DNA from: Comamonas testosteroni ATCC 11996
GTDB lineage: Bacteria; Pseudomonadota; Gammaproteobacteria; Burkholderiales; Burkholderiaceae_C
Assembly: GCF_000241525.1 (NCBI RefSeq)
Contig: NZ_AHIL01000033.1
Span: forward strand, 62,001-126,000
Length of the DNA: 64,000 nt
Direction: 5' to 3'
Part shown: one piece after another, positions 25,663 to 34,499 of the stretch
Layout: each line of letters opens with the position of its first letter
How positions within the stretch are numbered: the first letter of the stretch is position 1
Notes under the pieces: generated by a model
What the model saw: the letters and a program-made list of their open reading frames with translations, nothing else
Databases searched by the model: none
Told to the model about the DNA's origin: nothing
Position numbers and translations under genes: made by a program

Positions 25663-27054
25663 ATGACGACGAGCACCACGAACCATAGTCCGCCCGCAGT
25701 ACATCCGGTCGATGAAAAACTGCCTTTGCCCCAACTAGCAGCACTGGGACTGCAGCATGTGCTGGTCATGTATGCGGGGGCGATTGCCGTTCCCCTCATC
25801 ATTGGAAGCGCCCTCAAGCTCACCAAGGAAGACACAGCATTCCTGATCGCAGCAGACCTGTTCTGCTGCGGGCTGGTGACTATCATCCAGAGCATGGGCA
25901 TTGGCAAGGTGGGCATACGCCTGCCCATGATGATGGGAGTGACCTTCACCGCAGTCGCTCCTATTATTGCAGCAGGCAGCACACCAGGGCTGGGTCTTAG
26001 AGCGGTTTTTGGCGGAGTCATCATAGCGGGCATATTCACGCTACTAGTTGCTCCTTATGTCAGCCGTCTACTGCGCTGGTTTCCACCCGTGGTCACCGGC
26101 TCCGTCGTTCTGATCATTGGCATTTCGCTGATGCGCGTGGGAATCAACTGGGCAGCGGGTGGAAACCCCACCATCCCCGGCCCCAACGGCCCCATCAACA
26201 ACCCAGCCTATGGCATTCCTTCGCACATAGCCATCTCCGGCATTGTGCTGATGACGATTCTCTTCATCATCGCCTGGTGCAAGGGTTTTCTGTCAAACAT
26301 TGCCGTCCTGATCGGCATCGCCGTTGGCTTTTTGATCACGCTGGCATCAGGCCAGGTCAACTTCGTGGGCATGCAATCCACACAGTGGGTACGCATCATC
26401 ACGCCATTTCACTTTGGCATTCCCACCGTTGACGTGATGACCACGGTCACGCTGTGCGTGGTGATGGTTGTCATCATGATCGAGGGCGTGGGTCAATTCC
26501 TGGCCCTTTCAGAAGTGGTGGAGCGTCCGTTGGAGAAAGACGATATCGCCCGCGGCCTCCGCGCCGATGGTGTTGGAGCCATCGTGGGTGGCATCTTCAA
26601 CACGTTCACATACACCTCCTATGCGCAAAACATCGGACTGGTGCAGGTCACCGGGGTACGCAGCCGCTGGGTCTGCGTAACAGCCGGGGTAATGCTGATC
26701 GTGATCAGCAGCTTTCCCAAACTGTCTTTCATCGCCGCATCCATTCCCCAGTATGTTCTGGGCGGCGCAGCCATGGTGATGTTCGGCATGGTGGCAGCCA
26801 CGGGCGTGCGCATTCTCAGCCATGTGGATTTTGTCGAAAACCGCAAGAACGCCTACATCGTGGCCATCAGCCTGGCCATGGGCATGATTCCTCTGGTCGC
26901 GGACCGCTTCTTCATGCGCCTGCCAGACCTGCTGGCCAAATTCTGCCAGAACGGTATTTTGCTGGGCACCTTCACCGCCGTGCTGCTGAACGTTCTGTTT
27001 AACGCCAGCGCCAGCCAGGAGCAATCCCTTCACGCTCTAGAAAAGGCGGCCTGA
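25663..27054 (+). CDS. NCS2-family nucleobase:cation symporter (xanthine/uracil permease type)
   Basis: Inner-membrane transporter of 463 residues with about 12-14 hydrophobic segments. Family marks include LGLQHVLVMYAG in the first segment, the IEGVGQFLALSEV stretch around the conserved TM8 glutamate, NTFTYTSYAQNIGLVQVTGVRSR, and MVAATGVRIL. NCS2 carriers take up purines, pyrimidines or ascorbate with protons. Its place in the operon suggests that it imports the pathway substrate or an intermediate. 84 bp after the UbiD gene, 1 bp before the ABC ATPase. Confidence 0.9.
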   Translation: MTTSTTNHSPPAVHPVDEKLPLPQLAALGLQHVLVMYAGAIAVPLIIGSALKLTKEDTAFLIAADLFCCGLVTIIQSMGIGKVGIRLPMMMGVTFTAVAPIIAAGSTPGLGLRAVFGGVIIAGIFTLLVAPYVSRLLRWFPPVVTGSVVLIIGISLMRVGINWAAGGNPTIPGPNGPINNPAYGIPSHIAISGIVLMTILFIIAWCKGFLSNIAVLIGIAVGFLITLASGQVNFVGMQSTQWVRIITPFHFGIPTVDVMTTVTLCVVMVVIMIEGVGQFLALSEVVERPLEKDDIARGLRADGVGAIVGGIFNTFTYTSYAQNIGLVQVTGVRSRWVCVTAGVMLIVISSFPKLSFIAASIPQYVLGGAAMVMFGMVAATGVRILSHVDFVENRKNAYIVAISLAMGMIPLVADRFFMRLPDLLAKFCQNGILLGTFTAVLLNVLFNASASQEQSLHALEKAA

Positions 27055-27055
27055 T

Positions 27056-28669
27056 ATGCCAAGCCTCATTCCTTCTCAAGGCAAACCCCAGCTGGAGCTG
27101 CGAGGCATTCGCAAGGTCTATTCCTCCGTGGTTGCCAATGATGGCATCGACCTGGTCGTGGCACCCGGTGAAATTCAAGCCATCCTTGGCGAAAACGGCG
27201 CGGGGAAATCCACGCTGATGAAAATCATCTACGGAGTGACGGCTCCAACCGACGGAGAGATCTACTGGCAGAGCGAGCGCGTGCAGATGGGCAGCCCCGG
27301 CCTGGCTCGCGCACTGGGCATTGGCATGGTGTTTCAGCATTTTCAGCTGTTCGAGACACTGACCGTTGTGCAGAACGTGGCCCTCGCCTTGCCGGGTCGC
27401 CCCGACCTGGCTGACCTGTGTCAGCGCATTCATGCGGTCGGCCAGCGCTATGGCTTGCCCATAGACCCGCTGCGGCTGGTGCACACCCTCTCCGTCGGCG
27501 AGCGCCAGCGCGTGGAAATCATCCGCTGCCTGCTTCAAAATCCAAAGCTGCTCATCATGGATGAGCCGACCTCGGTACTCACGCCGCAGGCCGTGCGCAA
27601 GCTATTTGAAACCCTGCGCCAGCTGGCCGATGAAGGCTGCAGCATTCTCTACATCAGCCACAAGCTGGATGAAGTTCAAGAGCTTTGCCACAGTGCTACT
27701 GTTTTGCGAAGCGGCCGCGTGACGAGCCATTGCATTCCGGCCCAGGAGACACCAGCCTCCATGGCCCGCATGATGATTGGCAAGGAGCTGGTGCCCTGCC
27801 AGCGCCCCAAGCCCATGGCAAATACGACAGACACTGCCAGGTTACAGGTCCATTCTCTGTCCCGCGCTGCCAGCCATCCTTTTGGCACTGCGTTACAGGA
27901 CATCAGCTTTACCCTCAAGCCCGGCGAAATCCTGGGAATTGCCGGAGTGTCAGGCAACGGCCAGCAGGAGCTGATGTTTGCCCTATCAGGAGAAGACCCG
28001 CTTCCGCCGCGCGATGCCGCCATGATTCATCTCAATGGCCAGCCAGTCGCGCACCTGAACAGCGCCAGCCGCCGCACACAAGGCTTGGGCTTTATTCCGG
28101 AGGAACGTCTGGGTCGTGGAGCGGTTCCAGCCATGAGCCTGGCCGAAAACACCTTGCTGACTGCCTATGACCAAGGCCTGCTGCAGCGTGGTCTGATTCG
28201 CAGAGATGCGGTGACCCAGCTTGCGCAGAACTGTATCGCGGGCTTTCACGTCAAATGCTCAGGACCGCAAGCGCCTGCCAACTCGCTCTCGGGCGGCAAT
28301 CTGCAAAAGTTCATCGTGGGAAGGGAGCTGATGCAGAAGCCTCAAGTACTCATCGCGGCCCAGCCCACCTGGGGCGTGGATGTGGGAGCAGCAGCTTTCA
28401 TTCGCCAGTCGCTGATTGAGCTGAGAAACAGCGGCGCCAGCCTGCTGGTGGTCTCCGAAGAGCTGGATGAGCTATTCGAAATCTGCGACCGCATCGCCGT
28501 GATTGCTGATGGCCGCCTATCTCCCGTGGTTGCCATTGACGAGACCGATGTCGAGACCATAGGCCTGTGGATGAGCGGAATGTGGCCTCATGAGAGTGCC
28601 TCCCTTCCCCATGCTGTACCGCCCACTCTTCATACAGAAAGAGAGGTCTACCGTGTGGCTCAAGCTTGA
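27056..28669 (+). CDS. Nucleoside/BMP-type ABC importer, fused two-domain ATPase
   Basis: A 537-residue ATPase with two ABC domains, as in the sugar and purine-nucleoside importers. Domain 1 has Walker A GENGAGKST (near 47-55), signature LSVGERQ and Walker B LLIMDEPT. Domain 2 has a degenerate Walker A (GVSGNGQQE) and signature LSGGNLQK, typical of this class. It couples ATP hydrolysis to the two permeases downstream. Begins 1 bp after the NCS2 stop and overlaps the next gene by 17 bp. Confidence 0.9.
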   Translation: MPSLIPSQGKPQLELRGIRKVYSSVVANDGIDLVVAPGEIQAILGENGAGKSTLMKIIYGVTAPTDGEIYWQSERVQMGSPGLARALGIGMVFQHFQLFETLTVVQNVALALPGRPDLADLCQRIHAVGQRYGLPIDPLRLVHTLSVGERQRVEIIRCLLQNPKLLIMDEPTSVLTPQAVRKLFETLRQLADEGCSILYISHKLDEVQELCHSATVLRSGRVTSHCIPAQETPASMARMMIGKELVPCQRPKPMANTTDTARLQVHSLSRAASHPFGTALQDISFTLKPGEILGIAGVSGNGQQELMFALSGEDPLPPRDAAMIHLNGQPVAHLNSASRRTQGLGFIPEERLGRGAVPAMSLAENTLLTAYDQGLLQRGLIRRDAVTQLAQNCIAGFHVKCSGPQAPANSLSGGNLQKFIVGRELMQKPQVLIAAQPTWGVDVGAAAFIRQSLIELRNSGASLLVVSEELDELFEICDRIAVIADGRLSPVVAIDETDVETIGLWMSGMWPHESASLPHAVPPTLHTEREVYRVAQA

Positions 28670-29726
28670 AAAACGTCCCGAAGCCTCGCGCTCCATGCGC
28701 TGGCTTTCGCCACTGCTGGCCGTGCTGCTTACCGTGCTCAGCGGAGCACTGCTTTTTGCTGCGCTGGGTCAAAAACCGCTGCAAGGCATTCATGCCTTCT
28801 TCATTCAGCCCATCAGTGACCTGTATGGCCTGAGCGAGCTGCTGCTCAAGGCCACACCGCTCATGCTGATCAGCATGGGGCTGGCCATCGGCTTTCGTGC
28901 TGGAGTCTGGAATATCGGCGCAGAAGGTCAGTTCATTCTTGGCGCCGTGTTTGCCACCGGCATTGCGCTGATGGTGGGCGACCGAAGCGCTTTCTGGGCC
29001 ATGCCCGCGATAGTGCTGGCCGGTGCCTGTGGCGGCGCGCTGTGGGCAGCCATCCCAGCCTGGTTGCGCACACGCTTTGGCACCAATGAGATCCTGGTGT
29101 CGCTGATGCTGGTCTATGTAGCCCAGTTGCTGGCATCTTGGCTGATCTATGGCCCATGGAAGGACCCTGACGGCTACAACTTTCCCCAAACCCGCAGCTT
29201 TGGCGACAGTGCGCTGTTGCCTGTGCTGATCGAAGGTACACGCCTGCATGCTGGCTTCATTCTGGCGTTGTTTGTACTGCTGGCAGGCTATGTGTTTCTG
29301 CAATTGAGCATGCAGGGCTTTCGCATGCACGTCGGTGGTCAGGCACCTGATGCCGCACGCTATGCCGGTTTTTCGGGAAAGCAGGCCATCTGGGTCGGGC
29401 TACTGGCTGGCGGGGCGCTGGCCGGCGTGGCCGGGATGACCGAGGCTTCAGGTCCCATGGGCCAGTTGACGGCGCAAATCTCCGCCGGCTATGGCTTTGC
29501 CGCCATCATCGTGGCCTTTGTCGGACGCCTGCACCCCGTGGGTATTCTGGCCAGCAGCCTGATCATGGCCTTGTTCTTTCTGGGCGGCGAGCAAGCCCAG
29601 CAACAACTGAACCTGCCGTCCTCCATCTCCAAGGTTTTCCAGGGAATGCTGCTGTTTTTCCTGCTGGCCTCGGATCTGTTCATTGCTTACCGTCTGCGCT
29701 GGCAAGGCGGTCTCCAAAGGACCTGA
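28653..29726 (+). CDS. Nucleoside/BMP-type ABC importer, permease 1
   Basis: Inner-membrane permease of about 357 residues with eight to ten hydrophobic segments. The conserved GLAIGFRAGVWNIGAEGQF and FGTNEILVSLML stretches are diagnostic of the first permease of BMP-dependent nucleoside transporters (NupP/YufP-like). I prefer the GTG at 28653, preceded by AGAGG. An ATG at 28614 would lengthen the N-terminus by 13 residues and increase overlap with the ATPase gene. The start is uncertain. Confidence 0.85.
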   Translation: MWLKLEKRPEASRSMRWLSPLLAVLLTVLSGALLFAALGQKPLQGIHAFFIQPISDLYGLSELLLKATPLMLISMGLAIGFRAGVWNIGAEGQFILGAVFATGIALMVGDRSAFWAMPAIVLAGACGGALWAAIPAWLRTRFGTNEILVSLMLVYVAQLLASWLIYGPWKDPDGYNFPQTRSFGDSALLPVLIEGTRLHAGFILALFVLLAGYVFLQLSMQGFRMHVGGQAPDAARYAGFSGKQAIWVGLLAGGALAGVAGMTEASGPMGQLTAQISAGYGFAAIIVAFVGRLHPVGILASSLIMALFFLGGEQAQQQLNLPSSISKVFQGMLLFFLLASDLFIAYRLRWQGGLQRT

Positions 29727-29728
29727 CC

Positions 29729-30661
29729 ATGGATACCTCGCTGATTTCCTCCATCCTGGCGGCCACCTTGGTCGCAGGCACACCACTGATCATCGTCGCA
29801 CTGGGCGAGCTGATCGTCGAACGCTCTGGTGTGCTCAACCTTGGCGCAGAAGGCATGATGTCCGTGGGCGCGGTTGCTGCTTTTGCAGCTGCCTTTACAG
29901 GAGCTGGCCCCTGGACCGCGGCCGCAGTGGGCATGCTCGCAGGTGCAGCGCTGGCGCTAATCTTCGGCTATCTGTGCCTGACCATGCAGGCCAACCAGGT
30001 CGCCAGCGGGCTGGCCCTGGCCATCTTCGGAGTGGGTCTGTCGGCCTTTTTGGGCAAGTCCTATGAATCCGCGCCACTGACGGCCGTGCCCGTCCCCACC
30101 ATTCCCATACTTGGGGACATACCGTTTCTGGGCACCGCATTGTTTCACCAGCACTGGCTAGTCTACGGTTCGTGGGTACTGGTAGCCGCAACCGCCTGGT
30201 TTCTGGATCGCAGCCGTGGAGGTCTGGTGCTGCGCGCCGTCGGAGAATCACCCACCGCGGCCCACGCCATTGGCTACCCGGTGATCGCCATCCGCTACAT
30301 GGCAGTGCTCTATGGCGGAGCCATGGCCGGTCTGGGCGGAGCGTTTCTGTCCGTGTTCTACACGCCACTGTGGGCGGACGGCATGGTCGCAGGCCGGGGC
30401 TGGATTGCGCTGGCACTGGTGGTTTTTGCCACCTGGCGCCCCCTGCGCATTCTGGTCGGCGCCTATCTGTTCGGCGGCGTGCTGGTCTCCCAGCTGTTTG
30501 TCCAAGGCTCAGGCCTGGCGCTGGAGCTCCCTTCGCAATGGCTGTCCGCACTGCCCTATATCGCCACCATCGTCGTGTTGGTGCTGATATCGCGCAACAA
30601 GACCACGATCAAGCTGAACTCTCCCGCCTCGCTGGGACAGAGCTACAAGCCGGAAAGTTGA
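29729..30661 (+). CDS. Nucleoside/BMP-type ABC importer, permease 2
   Basis: Second permease, 310 residues with about eight to nine membrane segments. Hallmarks are GTPLIIVALGELIVERSGVL near the N-terminus, followed by NLGAEGMM, and the QANQVASGLALAIFGVGLS segment. It pairs with permease 1 as a heterodimeric channel. Only 2 bp separate the genes. Confidence 0.9.
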   Translation: MDTSLISSILAATLVAGTPLIIVALGELIVERSGVLNLGAEGMMSVGAVAAFAAAFTGAGPWTAAAVGMLAGAALALIFGYLCLTMQANQVASGLALAIFGVGLSAFLGKSYESAPLTAVPVPTIPILGDIPFLGTALFHQHWLVYGSWVLVAATAWFLDRSRGGLVLRAVGESPTAAHAIGYPVIAIRYMAVLYGGAMAGLGGAFLSVFYTPLWADGMVAGRGWIALALVVFATWRPLRILVGAYLFGGVLVSQLFVQGSGLALELPSQWLSALPYIATIVVLVLISRNKTTIKLNSPASLGQSYKPES

Positions 30662-30710
30662 AGTTTCAAAGCATCGCGTTCCCTACGACTAAAACCAAGG
30701 AGGCATGACC

Positions 30711-31826
30711 ATGAACAGCAACAACGTGCGCTACACGCACCGATCGACCGCATTTCCCTGTCTTGCGGCATGCAGCGCAGCGTCGCTCTTTATGCTGGGC
30801 CTGAGCAGCGCCTCTGCCGCCGAGCCACTCAAAGTCTGTTTTCTCTATTCCAACCCGATTGGAGAAAGCGGCTGGACCTATCAGCATGAGCTGGCGCGCA
30901 AGGAACTGGTCGCTGCCCTCGGCGCCAAAATCAGCACCAAATACGTAGAAAACATAGCAGAAGGCCCAGACGCAGAGCGCGTTGTACGCAATTTTGTGAA
31001 AGACGGCTGCAAACTAATCTTCACGCCCTCCTTTGGCTTCATGGAGCCCACGCTCAAGGTGGCGCGCACCGCTCCCAAAATCATCTTCATGAACGGCACC
31101 GGCTACAAGACAGCAACCAATGTCGGCACCTACAACGCCCGCTGGTATGAGGGCCGTTATCTGGAAGGTGTGATCGCCGGTCATATGACCAAGAACAATG
31201 TGGTCGGCTATGTGGGCGCCTTCCCTATCCCCGAGGTGCTGCAAGGCGTGAACGCTTTCGCACTAGGCATGAAAAGCGCTAATCCCAAAGCTCAGTTGCG
31301 CCTGATCTGGGTAAATTCCTGGTATGACCCGGGCAAGGAGCGCGATGCCGCCAATGCCCTCATCAAGCTGGGCTCAGACACCCTTGCCTATGCCACCTCG
31401 GGCGTTTCCATCGTCACCACAGGCGAAGAGAAAAAGGTCTACACCCTGGGCTACTACTCGAACATGTCCAAGTTCGGCCCCACGACCAACCTCACCTCTA
31501 TTACCCAAAACTGGGGCAACTTCTACATCAAGGTCGTCAACGAAGTACTGGCGGATAAATGGAAGCCCGAAAGCGTCATGGGCAGCCTCAGTGACGGCAT
31601 CATCAAGCTGGCACCGCTGAACTCAGCCATTCCTGCCGAGGTGCGCAACCAAGTTGAAACCCTCACCAAGGAAATTGCTTCAGGTCAGCGCCAGATTTTC
31701 ACCGGCCCTTTGGTCGATCAGCAAGGCACGACACGCGTTCCAGCGGGCCAGCATATCTCGCCCGATGATCTGGCCAACATGAACTATCTGGTCCAAGGCG
31801 TGGACGGCCTGATGCCCAAGAACTGA
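30711..31826 (+). CDS. BMP-family periplasmic substrate-binding protein
   Basis: Periplasmic receptor for the ABC importer. The 371-residue precursor has a signal peptide (hydrophobic core LFMLGLSSASAA, probable cleavage after SAA or at SASA/AEP) and no lipobox. The mature protein has BMP/PnrA features: FLYSNPIGESGWTYQHELAR, the FTPSFGFMEP loop, and YVGAFPIPEVL. I chose the second ATG (30711), which sits 7 nt after AAGGAGG; the ATG at 30705 is too close to it. BMP proteins bind nucleosides, oxopurines or other small heterocycles. Confidence 0.9.
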   Translation: MNSNNVRYTHRSTAFPCLAACSAASLFMLGLSSASAAEPLKVCFLYSNPIGESGWTYQHELARKELVAALGAKISTKYVENIAEGPDAERVVRNFVKDGCKLIFTPSFGFMEPTLKVARTAPKIIFMNGTGYKTATNVGTYNARWYEGRYLEGVIAGHMTKNNVVGYVGAFPIPEVLQGVNAFALGMKSANPKAQLRLIWVNSWYDPGKERDAANALIKLGSDTLAYATSGVSIVTTGEEKKVYTLGYYSNMSKFGPTTNLTSITQNWGNFYIKVVNEVLADKWKPESVMGSLSDGIIKLAPLNSAIPAEVRNQVETLTKEIASGQRQIFTGPLVDQQGTTRVPAGQHISPDDLANMNYLVQGVDGLMPKN

Positions 31827-31833
31827 GAGCCCC

Positions 31834-33255
31834 ATGAACAATAACATTCTGATCCGCAATGCGGCAGCCATCATGACGGGGCTGCCGGGAAGCAAGGCCA
31901 GAAGCTCTGCCCGCGACATCCGCATAGAGAGCGGCGTCATCACCGAGATGGGCAACGGGCTACCGCCCCTGCCCGACGAAGAGCAGCTCGATGCTAGCAA
32001 TTGCGTCATCTATCCCGGCTGGGTCAATACCCACCACCACCTGTTCCAGTCTTTACTCAAAGGTGTGCCTGCAGGCATCAATCTGACGCTGAGCCCGTGG
32101 CTGCAGGCTGTGCCCTTCAGCTACCGGCGCGGCTTTGATGAAAAGCGTTTGCGCATAGCCGTGCGCATTGGCCTGGTGGAGCTGCTGCGCTCAGGCTGCA
32201 CCACCGTAGCCGACCATCATTACCTGTTCCAGCCCGGACAGGACTTTGATGCTGCTGCCATTCTTTTCGAGGAAGCCCACGCGCTGGGCATGCGCTTCAT
32301 GTTGCTGCGCGGCGGTGCCACCGTCACCCGCAAGCTGGAGGCCGATGAAAAGCTGTTACAGGCCACCGAAACACTGGATCAGATGCTGAGCTCGGTACAA
32401 GCCACGGCCAAGTATTTCCACCAGACCACCCCCATGGCCATGAGCAAAGTGGCCATGGCACCCACCTCTGTCCATGTCTCGCTGCCAAAACAGGAGCTCA
32501 AGGAAGTGGCCAGAGCCGCGCGTTCCATGGGCTTGCGACTGCACAGCCATATGTCGGAGTCCGTGGCCTATATCGAGCATTGCCGTGAAAAATTCGGTTG
32601 TCTACCCATTGAATATCTTGCCCGCAACGAGTGGCTGGGGCCCGATGTATGGCTGGCCCACCTGGTACACCTAAGCCCCGAGGAAATCAGGATGCTGGGA
32701 GAAAGCCGTACCGGCATTGCCCACTGTCCGCAAAGCAATGCCCGCCTAGCCGACGGAATCGCGCCCGCACCTGCGCTGGCCAAAATGGGCTCCCCCGTTA
32801 CGATGGGCGTCGATGGCGCGGCCTCCAACGAAGCCGCAGACATGATCAGCGAGCTGCATTTTGCGTGGATGCTACACCGCGCCCAAGCTGGCGCGCTTTC
32901 CCGCGCCAGACCCGAAGGGCTAGGCGAAGAAGGCGGCGACGCCACCACCGTGGAGCAAATCATCCACTGGGCCAGCCAGAGCGGCGCGCAGATGCTCGGC
33001 TTTGAAGGTGTCGGCCATCTATCAGCGGGTATGGCTGCTGATCTGGCCGTATATGCACTCGATGACCCCCGATATTTTGGACTGCACGACCCTGCCATCG
33101 GCCCCATCGCCAGCGGCGGGCGCCCCCACCTCAAGTGGGTGCTGTGTGCTGGCAAGGTCATCCTCGAAGATGACTTACCAACAGGCCTTGATCTGGAGCG
33201 ACTCGGGATACAGGCCAGGGCGGAAGTCCAAGCATTGCTGGTACTGCAGAACTGA
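31834..33255 (+). CDS. Amidohydrolase-family deaminase (8-oxoguanine/isoxanthopterin deaminase-like)
   Basis: A 473-residue metal-dependent deaminase of the ATZ/TRZ/guanine-deaminase branch. Metal ligands are in NTHHHL (H67 and H69), HSHMSE (H237/H239, E242), AHLVH (H276) and GVDGAASNEA (D327). The GCTTVADHHYLFQPG segment is characteristic of the 8-oxoguanine deaminase subgroup, which includes isoxanthopterin deaminases. It probably removes an exocyclic amino group from a bicyclic N-heterocycle. It differs from textbook 8-oxoguanine deaminase in several active-site-near stretches, so the exact substrate is open. Last gene of the operon. Confidence 0.8.
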   Translation: MNNNILIRNAAAIMTGLPGSKARSSARDIRIESGVITEMGNGLPPLPDEEQLDASNCVIYPGWVNTHHHLFQSLLKGVPAGINLTLSPWLQAVPFSYRRGFDEKRLRIAVRIGLVELLRSGCTTVADHHYLFQPGQDFDAAAILFEEAHALGMRFMLLRGGATVTRKLEADEKLLQATETLDQMLSSVQATAKYFHQTTPMAMSKVAMAPTSVHVSLPKQELKEVARAARSMGLRLHSHMSESVAYIEHCREKFGCLPIEYLARNEWLGPDVWLAHLVHLSPEEIRMLGESRTGIAHCPQSNARLADGIAPAPALAKMGSPVTMGVDGAASNEAADMISELHFAWMLHRAQAGALSRARPEGLGEEGGDATTVEQIIHWASQSGAQMLGFEGVGHLSAGMAADLAVYALDDPRYFGLHDPAIGPIASGGRPHLKWVLCAGKVILEDDLPTGLDLERLGIQARAEVQALLVLQN

Positions 33256-33833
33256 GCCAAGTTCGTGCTGGCGTAGTGGTGGCGCTCCTATGAAGAGCCG
33301 CAGCAGAAGCGCCCGTTGAAGCATTCTCTGCTTTTAGGGGGTACGGAGATTCGAGGAGGAATCACGTACCCAAAAGAAAAAGCGCTCCAACAAAGCAATT
33401 TTCATAGCATCAAAGCACACTGCCGCAATGTGCTTCACGTGAATTTCATGGACCAACATCATCCAAACAAGCTTGGGTCTACGACTTTCATTACCCGAAA
33501 TACAAGCGCCAGGCTTTTCCCCAATTTTTCTCAACAAGCCTGTGGACAAGCCTGAATAGCTTTTGCAGCAATGCTTCAAGCATTTGATTTTTCAGGGATT
33601 TTTCAAACTGCCTGTTTTTTGATCAGATCCCCTCCGACAGACAGCCACTTATCCCGTCCTACGCTGGACATCCTTGTGAACAACTGCACCAGCCCCATGA
33701 ATAAGTCGGGCAAGTCCTTGATTTAAAACGACTCATTTCCAGGCGCTGAAAAAACAGGCAACCCGCACCGGACCCACGGCCTTGGCAAACCGGCTACAAC
33801 AACGGGTTTTGCAAAGAATCTCCACAGCGCCTC
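33256..33833. other. Long intergenic region after the operon
   Basis: 578 bp with lower GC from about 33360 to 33720. There is no convincing gene; short open frames lack family features. Three sequences resemble relaxed DnaA boxes: TGTGGACAA at 33541, TTATCCCGT at 33649 and TGTGAACAA at 33675. No clear terminator for the operon was found. The promoter for the ferredoxin gene should lie at its right end. Confidence 0.45.
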
Positions 33834-34139
33834 ATGTCCAACGACTCCGCATTTGCCCCTCCCTTCTTCATCGCCAAGTGCGAGCCCAGCGGCCAGCAGG
33901 TCGATGCCTGGGCCGACCAGTCGCTGCTGGACTCGCTGGAGAGCGGCGGCGTGAACTGGCCCAGCTCCTGCCGCAACGGCACCTGCCGCACCTGCATGGG
34001 ACAGCTGGTATCGGGCAGCGTGCACTACGACATCGAGTGGCCGGGCGTGACGAGCGAGGAACAGGCCGAAGGCTATGTGCTGCCCTGCTGCGCCTATCCC
34101 GACAGCGATGTGGTGCTCAAGGATCACGAGTATTTGTAA
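33834..34139 (+). CDS. Plant-type [2Fe-2S] ferredoxin
   Basis: A 101-residue soluble electron carrier. The cluster ligands fit C-x4-C-x2-C-x~30-C: SSCRNGTCRTC (C46, C51, C54) and LPCCAYP (C85 or C86). The rest follows the beta-grasp ferredoxin pattern, starting with a variable N-terminus. It is isolated, facing the riboflavin genes 360 bp downstream; the redox partner is unknown. Confidence 0.85.
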   Translation: MSNDSAFAPPFFIAKCEPSGQQVDAWADQSLLDSLESGGVNWPSSCRNGTCRTCMGQLVSGSVHYDIEWPGVTSEEQAEGYVLPCCAYPDSDVVLKDHEYL

Positions 34140-34499
34140 GCCCCTCTGAGCGGCCTTGCCGCTTGCCCCAAGGGGGACGGCATCATGGCTGGAGCGGGCC
34201 ATGCGGCGGGGCGGCTCTTGCTCGATGCCATGCCTTGGAGCTGCGTCCAGTTCTTGCACTGCATCATGGTTTCAGGGTCGGCTCGCGCGCTCAAAGCTCG
34301 CTCTGCAATAGAATGAGCGCTTTCCGCAAGGCCCTGTCCTGCAGAAAGCGGCTCCGCCCAGGCGGCTTCCCGCCTCACACGTTCTTTGGAAGTCCTGCCT
34401 GCGCCCGTGGCGGCGTCGGCAATGCCTCACTGGTGCGTGTCATGCGCCAGCCGCCGACTGCAGTGCATCGCATCCAGTTCACGTCCAAGAAGGCATTCC
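34140..34499 (+). promoter_or_regulatory. Upstream region of ribBX, no recognisable FMN riboswitch
   Basis: 360 bp. A possible -10 element TAGAAT (34309-34314) would give a leader of about 180 nt. That leader contains two hairpins: CGCTTTC / GAAAGCG near 34318-34350 and AGGCGG-CTTC-CCGCCT (34360-34375). I looked for the conserved FMN-riboswitch (RFN) blocks and do not see them. No gene is evident. Confidence 0.35.

Noticed and set aside
34140..34499. FMN riboswitch upstream of the riboflavin genes
   Set aside because: None of the conserved RFN sequence blocks is visible, only generic GC-rich hairpins.
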